Positions 33,701-41,887 are shown, numbered from the stretch's first letter. The stretch: 64,000 bases of DNA from Conexibacter woesei Iso977N (GCF_000424625.1 NZ_AUKG01000002.1:1612001-1676000); one strand, 5' to 3'. Program-made: numbers and translations. The notes: generated by a model not told the origin, from the letters alone.

Positions 33701-34594
33701 CTAGGCCGCCTCTGCGCGCCGCGTCTCGTTTGCCAGCGCGTGCAGGACCTCGGAGGACAGGCGGGCGCCTTCCAGTGGGTCCTCGGGGGAGACGCCGATG
33801 CGGACGACGGTCTCGTCGCCGTCGATCTCCTCGAGGGCGACGCGGGGCTTGTCGCGCATGGGTGTGTCGATGGTCTGCTCCAGCAGCGTCTGGATGTCGA
33901 CCGGTGTCACGCCCGGGCGCAGACGGGCGCGGAGGTCGACGCCTGCGGGCTCGTGGAGTGGGATCACCGCTACCGAGAGGACGACGTTGTTGGGGACCAT
34001 GATCTGGTTCTCGCCATCGGAGAAGGTGGTGTACAAGAGCCCGAGCGAGCTGACGACGCCGACGATCTGGCCGGCGAGGCCGCCGCCCTGCAGCCGGACG
34101 CGATCGCCGACGCGGAACGGCCGCGCGCTCAGCAGGACCAGCCCGGCGAACAGGTTGCCGAACGTCTGCTGTGCGGCGAGACCGAGGATGACCGCGGTGA
34201 ACGCACCGCCGACGGCCAGCGTCCGCGGGTCCAGGCCCGCGACCCGGAGCGCCACCAGCACCGACGCGATGATCGTGAAGAAGCGCACCAGGAACCCGAC
34301 GGTGCCCGCGGTCCCGGGATCCAGCCGCCGGAACAGCGTCGGCCCGGCAGCGCGCCCGAGGTCACGCGCGAACTGCCAGCCGAGCGCCACCAGCGCGATC
34401 ACCGTCGCGATCCGGATCGGGTCGTCGACCCCGAACAGCTTCTCGCGGTAGGAGTACAGGACCAACACGCCGGCGATCATCGGCAGCAGCAGCAGGGTCT
34501 GGATCCGCGCGCGCTTCACGGCGCGGGAGCTGAGCTGACGGGCCAGGCCGGCCTCTCGCCAGGAATGACTGCGGGTTTCCATCAGGCGCTTCAT
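33701..34594 (-). CDS. MscS-family mechanosensitive channel
   Basis: A 297-residue membrane protein. Helices lie at about 33-49, 60-77 and 98-118. The pore-lining segment (LAVGGAFTAVILGLAAQQTFGNLFAGLVLL) is then followed by the MscS beta domain (RPFRVGDRVRLQGGGLAGQIVGVVSSLGLLYTTFSDGENQIMVPNNVV) and a C-terminal alpha/beta domain. It opens on membrane tension to release solutes after hypo-osmotic shock. A GAAGGAG ribosome-binding site precedes the ATG. A perfect CRP-type palindrome lies 74-91 bp upstream, suggesting cAMP-linked or related control. Confidence 0.9.
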   Translation of the reverse strand: MKRLMETRSHSWREAGLARQLSSRAVKRARIQTLLLLPMIAGVLVLYSYREKLFGVDDPIRIATVIALVALGWQFARDLGRAAGPTLFRRLDPGTAGTVGFLVRFFTIIASVLVALRVAGLDPRTLAVGGAFTAVILGLAAQQTFGNLFAGLVLLSARPFRVGDRVRLQGGGLAGQIVGVVSSLGLLYTTFSDGENQIMVPNNVVLSVAVIPLHEPAGVDLRARLRPGVTPVDIQTLLEQTIDTPMRDKPRVALEEIDGDETVVRIGVSPEDPLEGARLSSEVLHALANETRRAEAA

Positions 34595-34667
34595 GGGCTC
34601 CTTCGGGACAGCGAAGTTGGCACGTTCTCTCTAGGCCCTTCCACCTTCGGGCAGACCCTGAACCCCT

Positions 34668-34685
34668 GTGTGATGCCCCTCACAC
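34668..34685 (-). promoter_or_regulatory. CRP/FNR-type operator upstream of mscS
   Basis: GTGTGATGCCCCTCACAC is a perfect palindrome matching the TGTGA-N6-TCACA consensus of CRP exactly. It is centred about 82 bp upstream of the mscS start codon. No crp gene is in this window. Match to consensus is observed; binding is inferred. Confidence 0.55.
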
Positions 34686-34736
34686 GATGAAGAAAACGGC
34701 TGCGTGCGGACATGTTCGGCAAGGCACCGGGTTTCG

Positions 34737-36761
34737 TCAGAACAGCGCCTCCTGGATCCCACCGGACGGCTGCCGTGGCAAGCGCCGGTCGTCCGGCGCG
34801 GCAGCGCCGCGCGGCCGGTCGACCCGGTCACGCGGTCCCATCTGCCGCCGGAACGTGCGCTCGAACGGCCGGTCGTCGGCCGGGTCGCGGCGGAACGGCA
34901 GCCGCTCCGGCGCACCGGCGTCGCGCAGCAGCCGGGCGACGCGGTCCTGCTCGGCCTGCGGCAGGTACGCGCCGCGCGAGTACAGCGCCTCGTAGTGCTC
35001 TTCGAGGTCCGGCCGGTAGGCGCGCAGCCACTCCATGAACACCCCACGGACCTCGCCGCGTAGGTGCAGGCCGATCCCGCCGATCGACGTCGCCCCCGCG
35101 TCGATCGCCGTCTGGATGATCTCCTCCACCTGCTTCGGGTCGTCGTTGATCCCCGGCATCAGCGGGGCGACCAGGATGCCCGTCGGGATCCCCGCGCGGT
35201 TGAGCTCCGCCACCGCCTCCAGCCGCGCTCGCGGGTTCGGCGTGTGCGGCTCGGTCGCGCGCCACGCCTTCTCGTCGATCGTCGGGATCGACAGGTTCGC
35301 GCTGACCTCCGTCACCGCCGCGATCTCCTTCAACAACGGCAGGTCGCGCAGCACGAGCGGCGACTTCGTCAGGACCGAGCAAGGGTTGCGGAAGTCGCGC
35401 AGCGCCTCCCAGATCCCCTGCATCAGCCTGTAGCGGCCTTCGACCCACTGGTACGGGTCGGTGTTCGTCCCCATCGCGATGTGCTCGCCCTTCCACGACG
35501 GCCGCCTCAGCTCCGCACGCAGCACCTCGGGCACGTTGACCTTCACGACGATCTCGCGCTCGAAGTCGCGCCCGGCGTCGAAGTCGAGGTACTTGTGCGT
35601 CGGCCGCGCGAAGCAGTTGTGCGACACCACGCCGTTGGCGATGAAGTCGCCGGTCCCCGTCGTGATGTCATACAACTCGATCGGCTCGGCCGACACCGGC
35701 TCGATCGCCTCCACCCGCAGCGGCGCGTTCGTCTTGATCGAGCGCCCCGCAAGGCTCCACTTCGCGGTCGCCGCCGGCCACGTCAGGTGCGAGAACCGCA
35801 GCTGCTCGCGCACCCCGCCCTGCACGCGCAGCGTGCGCACGCCGAGCGGGTCGGGAGGCAGCAGCGGCGCGGTGAAGCCGAACGACGCCAGCGACGCGTC
35901 GACCCACGACAGGACCGTCGCGTCGGCGCCGGCGATCCGCAGCTCCTCCCCGTCCACGACGCCCTCGGCGTCGAACACGCCGGCCAGGAAGCCCTTGCGC
36001 CAGTCGATGCCCGCTTCGAACGGCCACACGATCAGCGACTCCACGCGGTCGGCGCGCGCGATCGTCGCGAGGCTGTGCGGCCGGTCGCCCGGATCCTCGA
36101 TCCCGTAGTGCGCGAGGTAGGCCGCGACCCGCCCGCGCGCCTCGGGCTCCTGCGCGTCGCACCGGATCGCCCCGCAGAGGTATCCGCGCCGGTACTGGTC
36201 GGTCTCGGCCGGCCGGTCCGTGAACCTCCCGGGCCCGAGCAGCGACACCGCGCGCGTGAGGAACGGTCGCGGCGGCCCCTCGCCGCGCTCGACGTGCTTC
36301 CACCCGCGGTCGGTCAGGAACCGGTGGTCGCCGCTGGCGATCAGCTCGGTCCCGTCCGCGAGCACCACGCGCAGCGCCGGCTTCGCGGTCGTCCAGTGCG
36401 CGCGCACGCGCGTCTCGACGTAGCGCCGCGGCCCGCCGTTCTCCTGCTCGGTCCCGTAGATCGCGTCGCCGACGCGCACGTCGCGCAGCGGCATGTGGCG
36501 CCCGTCGGCCATCAGGATCGGCGTGTCGCCCTCGAGGCAGTACACGCACGCGTGCGAGCACCCGCGGTACGGGTTGATCGTCCACCGGAACGGCATCCGC
36601 GACGCCTCCGGCACCCGGTTCAGCGCGCTCTTGGCATGGATCTCGTAGAAGCGCGTGTCGAGCGCCTCGGGCGCGTCGAAGCGCCGCACGGTCGCCGCGT
36701 CGCGATACCCGGGGAGCCGCGTCCCCTCCTCCGCCTCGATCTTCAGGTTGTCCCACCGCAT
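34737..36761 (-). CDS. Rv2578c-family radical SAM protein containing an intein
   Basis: A 674-residue precursor. The extein parts (1-74 and 383-674) together make a 366-residue radical SAM protein of the Rv2578c/spore-photoproduct-lyase-like group. A 308-residue intein (75-382) interrupts the cluster motif. After splicing the sequence reads RGCSHACVYCFARPTH, restoring CxxxCxxC. Downstream are MGTNTDPYQWVEGRY, LTKSPLVLRDLP and GILVAPLMPGINDD, as in the family. The role may be DNA photoproduct repair or another radical reaction; it is not proven. Two LexA-type boxes lie just upstream. It follows miaB on the same strand after 63 bp. Confidence 0.9.
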   Translation of the reverse strand: MRWDNLKIEAEEGTRLPGYRDAATVRRFDAPEALDTRFYEIHAKSALNRVPEASRMPFRWTINPYRGCSHACVYCLEGDTPILMADGRHMPLRDVRVGDAIYGTEQENGGPRRYVETRVRAHWTTAKPALRVVLADGTELIASGDHRFLTDRGWKHVERGEGPPRPFLTRAVSLLGPGRFTDRPAETDQYRRGYLCGAIRCDAQEPEARGRVAAYLAHYGIEDPGDRPHSLATIARADRVESLIVWPFEAGIDWRKGFLAGVFDAEGVVDGEELRIAGADATVLSWVDASLASFGFTAPLLPPDPLGVRTLRVQGGVREQLRFSHLTWPAATAKWSLAGRSIKTNAPLRVEAIEPVSAEPIELYDITTGTGDFIANGVVSHNCFARPTHKYLDFDAGRDFEREIVVKVNVPEVLRAELRRPSWKGEHIAMGTNTDPYQWVEGRYRLMQGIWEALRDFRNPCSVLTKSPLVLRDLPLLKEIAAVTEVSANLSIPTIDEKAWRATEPHTPNPRARLEAVAELNRAGIPTGILVAPLMPGINDDPKQVEEIIQTAIDAGATSIGGIGLHLRGEVRGVFMEWLRAYRPDLEEHYEALYSRGAYLPQAEQDRVARLLRDAGAPERLPFRRDPADDRPFERTFRRQMGPRDRVDRPRGAAAPDDRRLPRQPSGGIQEALF
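35616..36539 (-). mobile_element. intein with LAGLIDADG-type homing endonuclease region
   Basis: The 308-residue intein starts at Cys75 (CLEGDTPILMADG, block A) and ends at GVVSHN before the +1 Cys383 (block G). Block B reads IASGDHRFLTDRGW. The middle has two LAGLIDADG-like segments (RRGYLCGAIRCDA and GFLAGVFDAEGVV), so a homing endonuclease may still be active or be decaying. The +1 Cys becomes the third iron-sulfur cysteine of the host protein, which makes splicing essential for activity. Confidence 0.92.
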
Positions 36762-36778
36762 GCGAACTCATGTTCGCA
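36761..36778. promoter_or_regulatory. LexA (SOS) box 1
   Basis: TGCGAACTCATGTTCGCA has 7-bp inverted arms around 4 nt and matches the actinobacterial LexA consensus CGAAC-N4-GTTCG exactly. It overlaps the start codon of the radical SAM gene, so bound LexA would block initiation or early elongation. Confidence 0.75.
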
Positions 36779-36794
36779 CATCCCAAGGCGGAAG

Positions 36795-36810
36795 GCGAAC
36801 GCGTGTTCGC
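36795..36810. promoter_or_regulatory. LexA (SOS) box 2
   Basis: GCGAACGCGTGTTCGC is a second exact CGAAC-N4-GTTCG palindrome. Its centre is 33 bp (about three helical turns) from box 1, placing both boxes on the same DNA face in the 63-bp gap between miaB and the radical SAM gene. Confidence 0.75.
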
Positions 36811-36824
36811 GCAGGGGCGCGCGG

Positions 36825-38159
36825 CTACGCGAGCGCGCGGGCGAGCAGGGACATCTCGCCCGCCAGCGTCTGGGAGGTCGCGGAGGTGATCTCGACCGGG
36901 ACGATCTCGCCCGGCTGGGCGAGGCCGGTGAAGTTGACGACCTTGCCGTGCGCGGAGCGGCCGCGTAGGCGTGATGGGTCGGTGCGCGAGTAGCCCTCGA
37001 CCAGGACGTCGAGCGTGCGCCCGATGAACCGCTGGGCGCGCTCGCCGGCGCGGCGCTGGACGACCTCGACCAACCGCTCCATGCGGTCGACGGCGACCTC
37101 GTGCGAGACGAAGCGGTCGGTGAACTCGGCGGCCTCGGTCTCCCGCCGCGGCGAGTAGATGAAGGTGAACGCGCCGTCGAAGCCGACCTCCTCGCAGACC
37201 TCGAGGGTCTCCTGGAAGTCCGCCTCGGTCTCTCCCGGGAAGCCGACGATGATGTCGGTCGTCAGCGCGATGTCGGGGTTGTGCTCGCGGATCAGCGCGA
37301 CACGATCGAGGAAGCGCTCGCGCGAGTAGGTCCGGCGCATCTCCTTCAGGACGCGCGAGGACCCGGCCTGGAGCGGCAGGTGCATGTGCGGGCAGACGCT
37401 GTCCAGCTGCGCGTGCGCGAGGACGACGTCCTCCTTCATGTCCTGCGGGTGCGGCGAGGTGTAGCGGATGCGCCGCAGCCCGTCGATCGCGTCGAGTTCG
37501 GCCAGCAGCGCCGCGAACGACGAGCGCTCGCCGCCGCGGACCGCGCGCCCGTAGGCGTTGACGTTCTGGCCCAGCAGCGTGACCTCGATCACGCCGCCGT
37601 CGACCATCGTGCGGACCTCGGCGACCAGCTCGTCGAGCGGGCGGTCGACCTGGCGGCCGCGGGTCGCGGGCACGATGCAGTACGAGCACTTCATGTTGCA
37701 GCCGGCGCTGATCTGGACCCAGCCCTGGAACTCGCGCTCGCGCTTCATCGGCAGGTGGCCGGTGAAGCCCTCGAACTCGAAGAAGCCCTGAGCGGTCAAG
37801 GAGTCGGAGTTCAGGAACTCCGCCAGCTTGTGGACCTGGCCCGGGCCGAACGCGACGTCCACGTACGGGAACTGCCGGAAGACGTCCTCCTTGACCGACT
37901 GCGCCCAGCAGCCGCCGACGCCGATGACGGTCCCCGGGTTGCGCCGCTTCAGCGCCGCCGCCTGCTGCAGGTAGGCGATGAACTTCGAGTCCGCCTTCTC
38001 GCGGATCGAGCACGTGTTGAACAGGATCAGGTCCGCGCCGTCCTGCGCGCCGGCCTCCGCGTAGCCGAGCGACTCGAGCATGCCCTTCATGCGCTCCGAG
38101 TCGTGCTCGTTCATCTGGCACCCGAAGGTGGTGACGTGGAAGGTCTTGCTGGCGTTCAC
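36825..38159 (-). CDS. miaB: tRNA-2-methylthio-N6-dimethylallyladenosine synthase
   Basis: A 444-residue methylthiotransferase. The N-terminal UPF0004 domain has three cluster cysteines (FGCQMNEHDSERM, FNTCSIREKA, GGCWAQ). The radical SAM domain has ISAGCNMKCSYCIVP, and the C-terminal TRAM domain ends the protein. MNEHDSE is diagnostic of MiaB over MtaB or RimO. It adds a methylthio group at C2 of i6A37, the MiaA product. The start is GTG. It lies 27 bp downstream of rny, probably on one transcript, with the SOS-boxed radical SAM gene after it. Confidence 0.95.
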   Translation of the reverse strand: MNASKTFHVTTFGCQMNEHDSERMKGMLESLGYAEAGAQDGADLILFNTCSIREKADSKFIAYLQQAAALKRRNPGTVIGVGGCWAQSVKEDVFRQFPYVDVAFGPGQVHKLAEFLNSDSLTAQGFFEFEGFTGHLPMKREREFQGWVQISAGCNMKCSYCIVPATRGRQVDRPLDELVAEVRTMVDGGVIEVTLLGQNVNAYGRAVRGGERSSFAALLAELDAIDGLRRIRYTSPHPQDMKEDVVLAHAQLDSVCPHMHLPLQAGSSRVLKEMRRTYSRERFLDRVALIREHNPDIALTTDIIVGFPGETEADFQETLEVCEEVGFDGAFTFIYSPRRETEAAEFTDRFVSHEVAVDRMERLVEVVQRRAGERAQRFIGRTLDVLVEGYSRTDPSRLRGRSAHGKVVNFTGLAQPGEIVPVEITSATSQTLAGEMSLLARALA

Positions 38160-38186
38160 GGCGGTGCGGAGGGTAGCTCGCGGGAC

Positions 38187-39671
38187 CTACTTCGCGTAGT
38201 CCACGGCGCGCGACTCGCGGATCACCGTGACCTTGATCTGGCCCGGGTACTCGAGCTCCTGCTCGATCTCGCGCGCGATCGTCCGCGACAGCGTGATCGC
38301 CTTGTCGTCGGAGATGACCTGCGGCTCGACGATCACGCGGATCTCGCGGCCCGCCTGCATGGCGTACACCTTGTCGACGCCGTCGTGGCGGGTCGCCAGC
38401 TTCTCCAGGTCGCGGAGGCGCCTGACGTACTGCTCCAGCGACTCGCCGCGCGCGCCGGGCCGGGCGCCGCTGAGCGCGTCGGCCGCCTGGACGATCACGG
38501 CCTCGACCGTCTGCGGCTCGACCTCGTTGTGGTGGGCCTCCATCGCGTGGGCGACCGCCTCGCTCTCGCCGTGGCGGCGTGCGAGGTCGCCGCCGACGAG
38601 CGCGTGCGGGCCCTCGACCTCGTGCGAGACCGCCTTGCCGATGTCGTGCAGGAGCGCGGCGCGCCGGGCGGTCTTGGTCGACGCGCCGAGCTCGGAGGCC
38701 ATCAGCGCCGCGAGGTGCGCGCACTCGACGCTGTGGGCCAGGACGTTCTGGCCGTAGGACGTGCGGAACTTCAGGCGGCCGAGGATCTTGACCAGCTCGG
38801 GGTCGAGCCCCTGGACGCCGGCGTCGAAGACGGCCTGCTCGCCGGCCTCGACCATGTGCGACTCCAGCTCGGACTTCGCCTGGTAGTAGGTCTCCTCGAT
38901 CCGCGCCGGGTGGATGCGGCCGTCCTGCAGGAGCTTCTCGAGCGTCATGCGCGCGATCTCGCGGCGGACGCCGTCGAAGGCGCTGAGCACGACCGCGTTG
39001 GGCGTGTCGTCGATGATGAAGTCGACGCCCGTGAGGTTCTCCAGCGCGCGGATGTTGCGCCCCTCGCGGCCGATGATCCGGCCCTTCATGTCGTCGCTGG
39101 GCAGCTGGACGACGCTCACGGTGGTCTCGGCGGCGTGCGACGCGGCCAGGCGCTGCATCGCGACCGACAGGATCGAGCGGACGCGGCGCTCGGCGTCGCG
39201 CTTGGTCTCCTCCTCGACCTGGCGCAGGACGCGGACGGCGTCGTGGCGGGCGGAGTCCTCGACGTCCTTGAGCAGCGCCTGCTTGGCCTGCCCGGCCGAG
39301 AGGCCGGCGACCCGCTCGAGCGCGTCCTCGCGGGTGGCGCGGAGCTGCTCGACCTCGACGGAGTGCGCGCGCAGGTGCTGGTCGCGGCGCTCGAGCTCCG
39401 CCTCGCGGCGGTCGAGGTCGGCGCCGCGGCGATCGAGCGCGGCCTCCAGCGCGGCGGCCCGGGCGGCGGAGCGCTCCAGCTCGGCGGCGCGCCTCGTCAG
39501 CTCGGCGTCGGCAGGCGTGGGCGCGACGACGGCGACCGCGGTGCCCGCGGCGGGCTGCTGCGGTGCGAGCGCGCCGGCGACGGGGGCCATGGCCGGACTG
39601 CGGCGTCCGTACACGAGGGCCGCGACGACGATGGCGACTCCGATGAGCGCCGCGCCGATCAGGGTTTCCAT
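38187..39671 (-). CDS. rny: ribonuclease Y
   Basis: A 494-residue membrane-anchored endoribonuclease. Residues 1-25 (METLIGAALIGVAIVVAALVYG) form the anchor. A long charged coiled coil follows to about 170. The KH domain has MKGRIIGREGRNIRALE, and the HD domain has RRAALLHDIGKAVSHE, with the metal-binding His-Asp pair. It starts bulk mRNA decay at the membrane. GGAGAGG gives a good ribosome-binding site at the chosen ATG. A sigma-A-like promoter about 230 bp upstream implies a long leader. RNase J and PNPase are also encoded in the window. Confidence 0.94.
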   Translation of the reverse strand: METLIGAALIGVAIVVAALVYGRRSPAMAPVAGALAPQQPAAGTAVAVVAPTPADAELTRRAAELERSAARAAALEAALDRRGADLDRREAELERRDQHLRAHSVEVEQLRATREDALERVAGLSAGQAKQALLKDVEDSARHDAVRVLRQVEEETKRDAERRVRSILSVAMQRLAASHAAETTVSVVQLPSDDMKGRIIGREGRNIRALENLTGVDFIIDDTPNAVVLSAFDGVRREIARMTLEKLLQDGRIHPARIEETYYQAKSELESHMVEAGEQAVFDAGVQGLDPELVKILGRLKFRTSYGQNVLAHSVECAHLAALMASELGASTKTARRAALLHDIGKAVSHEVEGPHALVGGDLARRHGESEAVAHAMEAHHNEVEPQTVEAVIVQAADALSGARPGARGESLEQYVRRLRDLEKLATRHDGVDKVYAMQAGREIRVIVEPQVISDDKAITLSRTIAREIEQELEYPGQIKVTVIRESRAVDYAK

Positions 39672-39905
39672 TGGGTGTCCTCTCCCCAACGCCCGATGGA
39701 GGGCGGGCGCTGGTCTCCGATGCTGCGATCAGGGAGCGAGGTTCCGGGCCGCCGCCTCGGCGATGGGTGGACGGGCGGTTTCAGGTGCTGCGTGGTGCGG
39801 CGCGCCCGGACGGAACGGTGGGCGCGGCGCAACCGGTGTCAGGTGCGGAAAGTGCTGGAAATCTGGGGTTCGTTCGCCGTGTGGGGCCGGTCTTCGCTGG
39901 CGGGG

Positions 39906-39935
39906 ATCGTAGTACTGCGGGCGTTGCGCGTGCAA
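39906..39935 (-). promoter_or_regulatory. putative rny promoter with long untranslated leader
   Basis: On the minus strand TTGCAC (39935-39930), an 18-bp spacer and TACGAT (39911-39906) fit a housekeeping promoter. The start site would be near 39899, leaving about 228 nt before the rny ATG. The region 39672-39905 holds no gene that I can support. Confidence 0.4.
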
Positions 39936-39938
39936 TCA

Positions 39939-39967
39939 GGCTGACCGGCGGGTCAGGCGGGTCAGCC
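39939..39967 (-). terminator. hairpin at the 3' end of the NlpC/P60 gene
   Basis: GGCTGACC at 39939-39946 and GGTCAGCC at 39960-39967 are perfect complements with a 13-nt loop. The structure begins at the stop codon of the NlpC/P60 gene on the minus strand. Confidence 0.55.
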
Positions 39968-41125
39968 GACGCTGCGTGCGCCGAGGTAGTGCGCGCCCCA
40001 GTAGGAGTCGAAGATCGCGTGCTGCATGACGCCGTGCGTGGTGGCCGAGACGGCGGTGGTCGCGGAGGTCGCGATGCCCACGTGCGAGGCGCCCGCGCCG
40101 TCGGTGCTGAAGAACACGAGGTCGCCGGCCTGGATGTTGCCCTTGGAGACCGCGGTGCCCGTCCCGTACTGGGCGAACGAGGTCCGCGGGATCGAGATCC
40201 CGGCCTGGCGCATCGCCCACTGGGTCAGGCCCGAGCAGTCGAACGACGACGGCCCGGTGGCGCCGGAGCTGTAGGGCGCGCCGACCTTGGACAGCGCGGC
40301 GGAGACCGCGGCCTGGGCGCCGGAGCCGGCGGTGCTGGCGGCCTGCGGGGTGCTGTCGGCGGCCGCGTCGGCGGTGGCGCTGACGGTCCGGGTCGAGGCG
40401 GTGGTGGCGCTGCTGGCGCCGGAGAGGCCGAGCGAGCCGAGCGTCTGGGGCCCGACGACGCCGTCGACGGTCAGCCCGTGGGCGCGCTGGTAGGCGCGGA
40501 CGGCGGTGCGGGTCTGCGGGCCGAAGACGCCGTCGGCGGAGAGGCCGAGCTTCTGCTGGACCGCACGGGTGGTCGCCGCCGGGAGCGAGGAGGCGGTCGT
40601 GTCGTCGGTCGTCGCGCTGTCGGCGGCCGTGTTCACGGCGCTGGTGACGGCGCGAGGGGTCGCGCTGCGCTCGAGCGTCGGGCCGGCGGCGAGGCCCAGG
40701 GCCGCGCGCGTCTGCGGGCCGACGCGGCCGTCGGCGGTCAGCCCGTGCGCGCGCTGGAAGGCCCGGACCGCCTTGCGGGTCTGCGGGCCGAAGACGCCGT
40801 CGGCCGCGATGCCGAGCGCGCGCTGCGCGGCGGCGACGCCGGCGCCCTTCGCGCCATGGCCGAGCGTCGTGGTGTGGGTCGCCGCCGACGCCGCGCCGAT
40901 CAGCGGGCCCGTCTGGCCGACGAGGCCGGCGGCCAGCAGCGCGGCCGAGATCCGGGCGGTCATCGTCCTCGGCAGCGCGACGATCCGTGCTGCGGCCGCC
41001 GCGCGGCGGCGCTGTGAGCGGGCGAGCGAGTTCTCCCATGCGTCCGGCTGTGCGAGGTCGCGGATCCCGGGCGGGTCGGCGAAGATCGCGAAGCGGTCGT
41101 CCGTGCGGGCGTAGGCGGCGTCCAT
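39962..41125 (-). CDS. secreted NlpC/P60 peptidoglycan hydrolase with two PG-binding domains
   Basis: A 387-residue protein. A charged N-terminal leader of about 55 residues precedes a hydrophobic signal segment (ISAALLAAGLVGQTGPLIGAASAA). Two PG_binding_1 domains follow (each with GVFGPQTR and VRAFQRAHGLT or VRAYQRAHGLT). A Ser/Thr/Ala linker leads to an NlpC/P60 domain with catalytic Cys in FDCSGLTQWA and His in ASHVGIA. It would cleave stem peptides, probably next to diaminopimelate. A c-di-AMP riboswitch lies directly upstream, the usual control for such wall hydrolases in actinobacteria. Confidence 0.92.
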   Translation of the reverse strand: MDAAYARTDDRFAIFADPPGIRDLAQPDAWENSLARSQRRRAAAAARIVALPRTMTARISAALLAAGLVGQTGPLIGAASAATHTTTLGHGAKGAGVAAAQRALGIAADGVFGPQTRKAVRAFQRAHGLTADGRVGPQTRAALGLAAGPTLERSATPRAVTSAVNTAADSATTDDTTASSLPAATTRAVQQKLGLSADGVFGPQTRTAVRAYQRAHGLTVDGVVGPQTLGSLGLSGASSATTASTRTVSATADAAADSTPQAASTAGSGAQAAVSAALSKVGAPYSSGATGPSSFDCSGLTQWAMRQAGISIPRTSFAQYGTGTAVSKGNIQAGDLVFFSTDGAGASHVGIATSATTAVSATTHGVMQHAIFDSYWGAHYLGARSVG

Positions 41126-41146
41126 CTGGGTGCTCCTGTTGGGTGG

Positions 41147-41285
41147 CGGCCTACGAGGTGAGCTGACGGGCTCGCGCCGAACCGGCGCTACACCGCATGG
41201 ACTGCGGCGATTCGCCCCGGGCCCGGCACATCCTGTGCCGGACCGATTGGGTCCCCCGCTCCCGCGCTCCTGAGAGCACGGAACT
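41147..41285 (-). ncRNA. ydaO-yuaA (c-di-AMP) riboswitch
   Basis: Read on the minus strand, the leader has the conserved landmarks in order: GCGGGAGCGGGGGACCCAA, then GGGGCGAATC, and at the 3' end GAGCCCGTCAGCTCACC followed by TCGTAGGC. These match the c-di-AMP riboswitch consensus. It ends about 12 nt before the CAGGAGC ribosome-binding site of the NlpC/P60 gene, and no separate terminator hairpin is obvious, so control may be at translation. Boundaries are approximate. Confidence 0.88.
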
Positions 41286-41357
41286 CGGCCTGGTCGATCT
41301 GGTTCGGTCGATGGAACACCACCGGCCGGACGACAGTTGCGGTCGTCGTTATGGAAC

Positions 41358-41876
41358 TTATCGGCCCAGCGCGTAGACGACGTGCGGCAGCCCGGCGTGG
41401 ATCGCGTCGCCGGTGTGCGTCATGCCGAGCTTCTCCATGACCGACCGCGAGGCGCGGTTGACCTCGACGGTTTGCGCCATCAGCTCGTCGAGCTCCAGCA
41501 CCTCGAACGCGACCCGGACCGCCTCCCGCCCCATCTCGGTCGCGTAGCCCTGCCCCCAGTGGTCGGGATCCAAGAACCACAACAACTCGACGACCGGCCG
41601 CCCGTCGACCTCCGCATAACGGATCCCGTCGTAGCCGATCGGGACGCCGTCGCGCAGCACCGTCCACGGCCCGAACCCCCACCGCTCCCAGTGCGCGATC
41701 GACGCCTTCAGGTTGCTCTCCGCCAGATCCGCCGTGCGCAGGTGCTCGGGCCACACGTCCTCGGAGACTCTCGGATCGGTGAACATCCTCACGTATGCTC
41801 CGAGATCCCCCGGCTCGGGCCGCCGCCCGGTCAGTCGCGCGGTGCTGACCCGATCGATCCCGAAGTCGATCGGCAC
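41358..41876 (-). CDS. GNAT family N-acetyltransferase (RimJ/RimL-like)
   Basis: A 172-residue acetyltransferase from GTG at 41876 (VPIDFGIDRVSTARLTGRRPEPGD). The acetyl-CoA loop is DPDHWGQGYATEMGREAV, with VVELLWFLD before it and VNRASRSVMEKLGM after. The substrate is unknown. It follows recX by 11 bp on the same strand and may be the last gene of a recA-recX-GNAT transcript. An imperfect hairpin (GACGAC/GTCGTC, 41329-41347) follows its stop. Confidence 0.85.
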   Translation of the reverse strand: MPIDFGIDRVSTARLTGRRPEPGDLGAYVRMFTDPRVSEDVWPEHLRTADLAESNLKASIAHWERWGFGPWTVLRDGVPIGYDGIRYAEVDGRPVVELLWFLDPDHWGQGYATEMGREAVRVAFEVLELDELMAQTVEVNRASRSVMEKLGMTHTGDAIHAGLPHVVYALGR

Positions 41877-41887
41877 CGGGAACGGGG

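Noticed and set aside
39729-39935. A 68-codon minus-strand frame in the rny leader region
   Set aside because: It is Pro/Arg/His-rich with no ribosome-binding site and overlaps the predicted rny leader. No evidence for a protein.
40320-40900. Repeated segments in the NlpC/P60 gene as a DNA repeat array
   Set aside because: They are the two peptidoglycan-binding domains plus a low-complexity linker, explained at the protein level.
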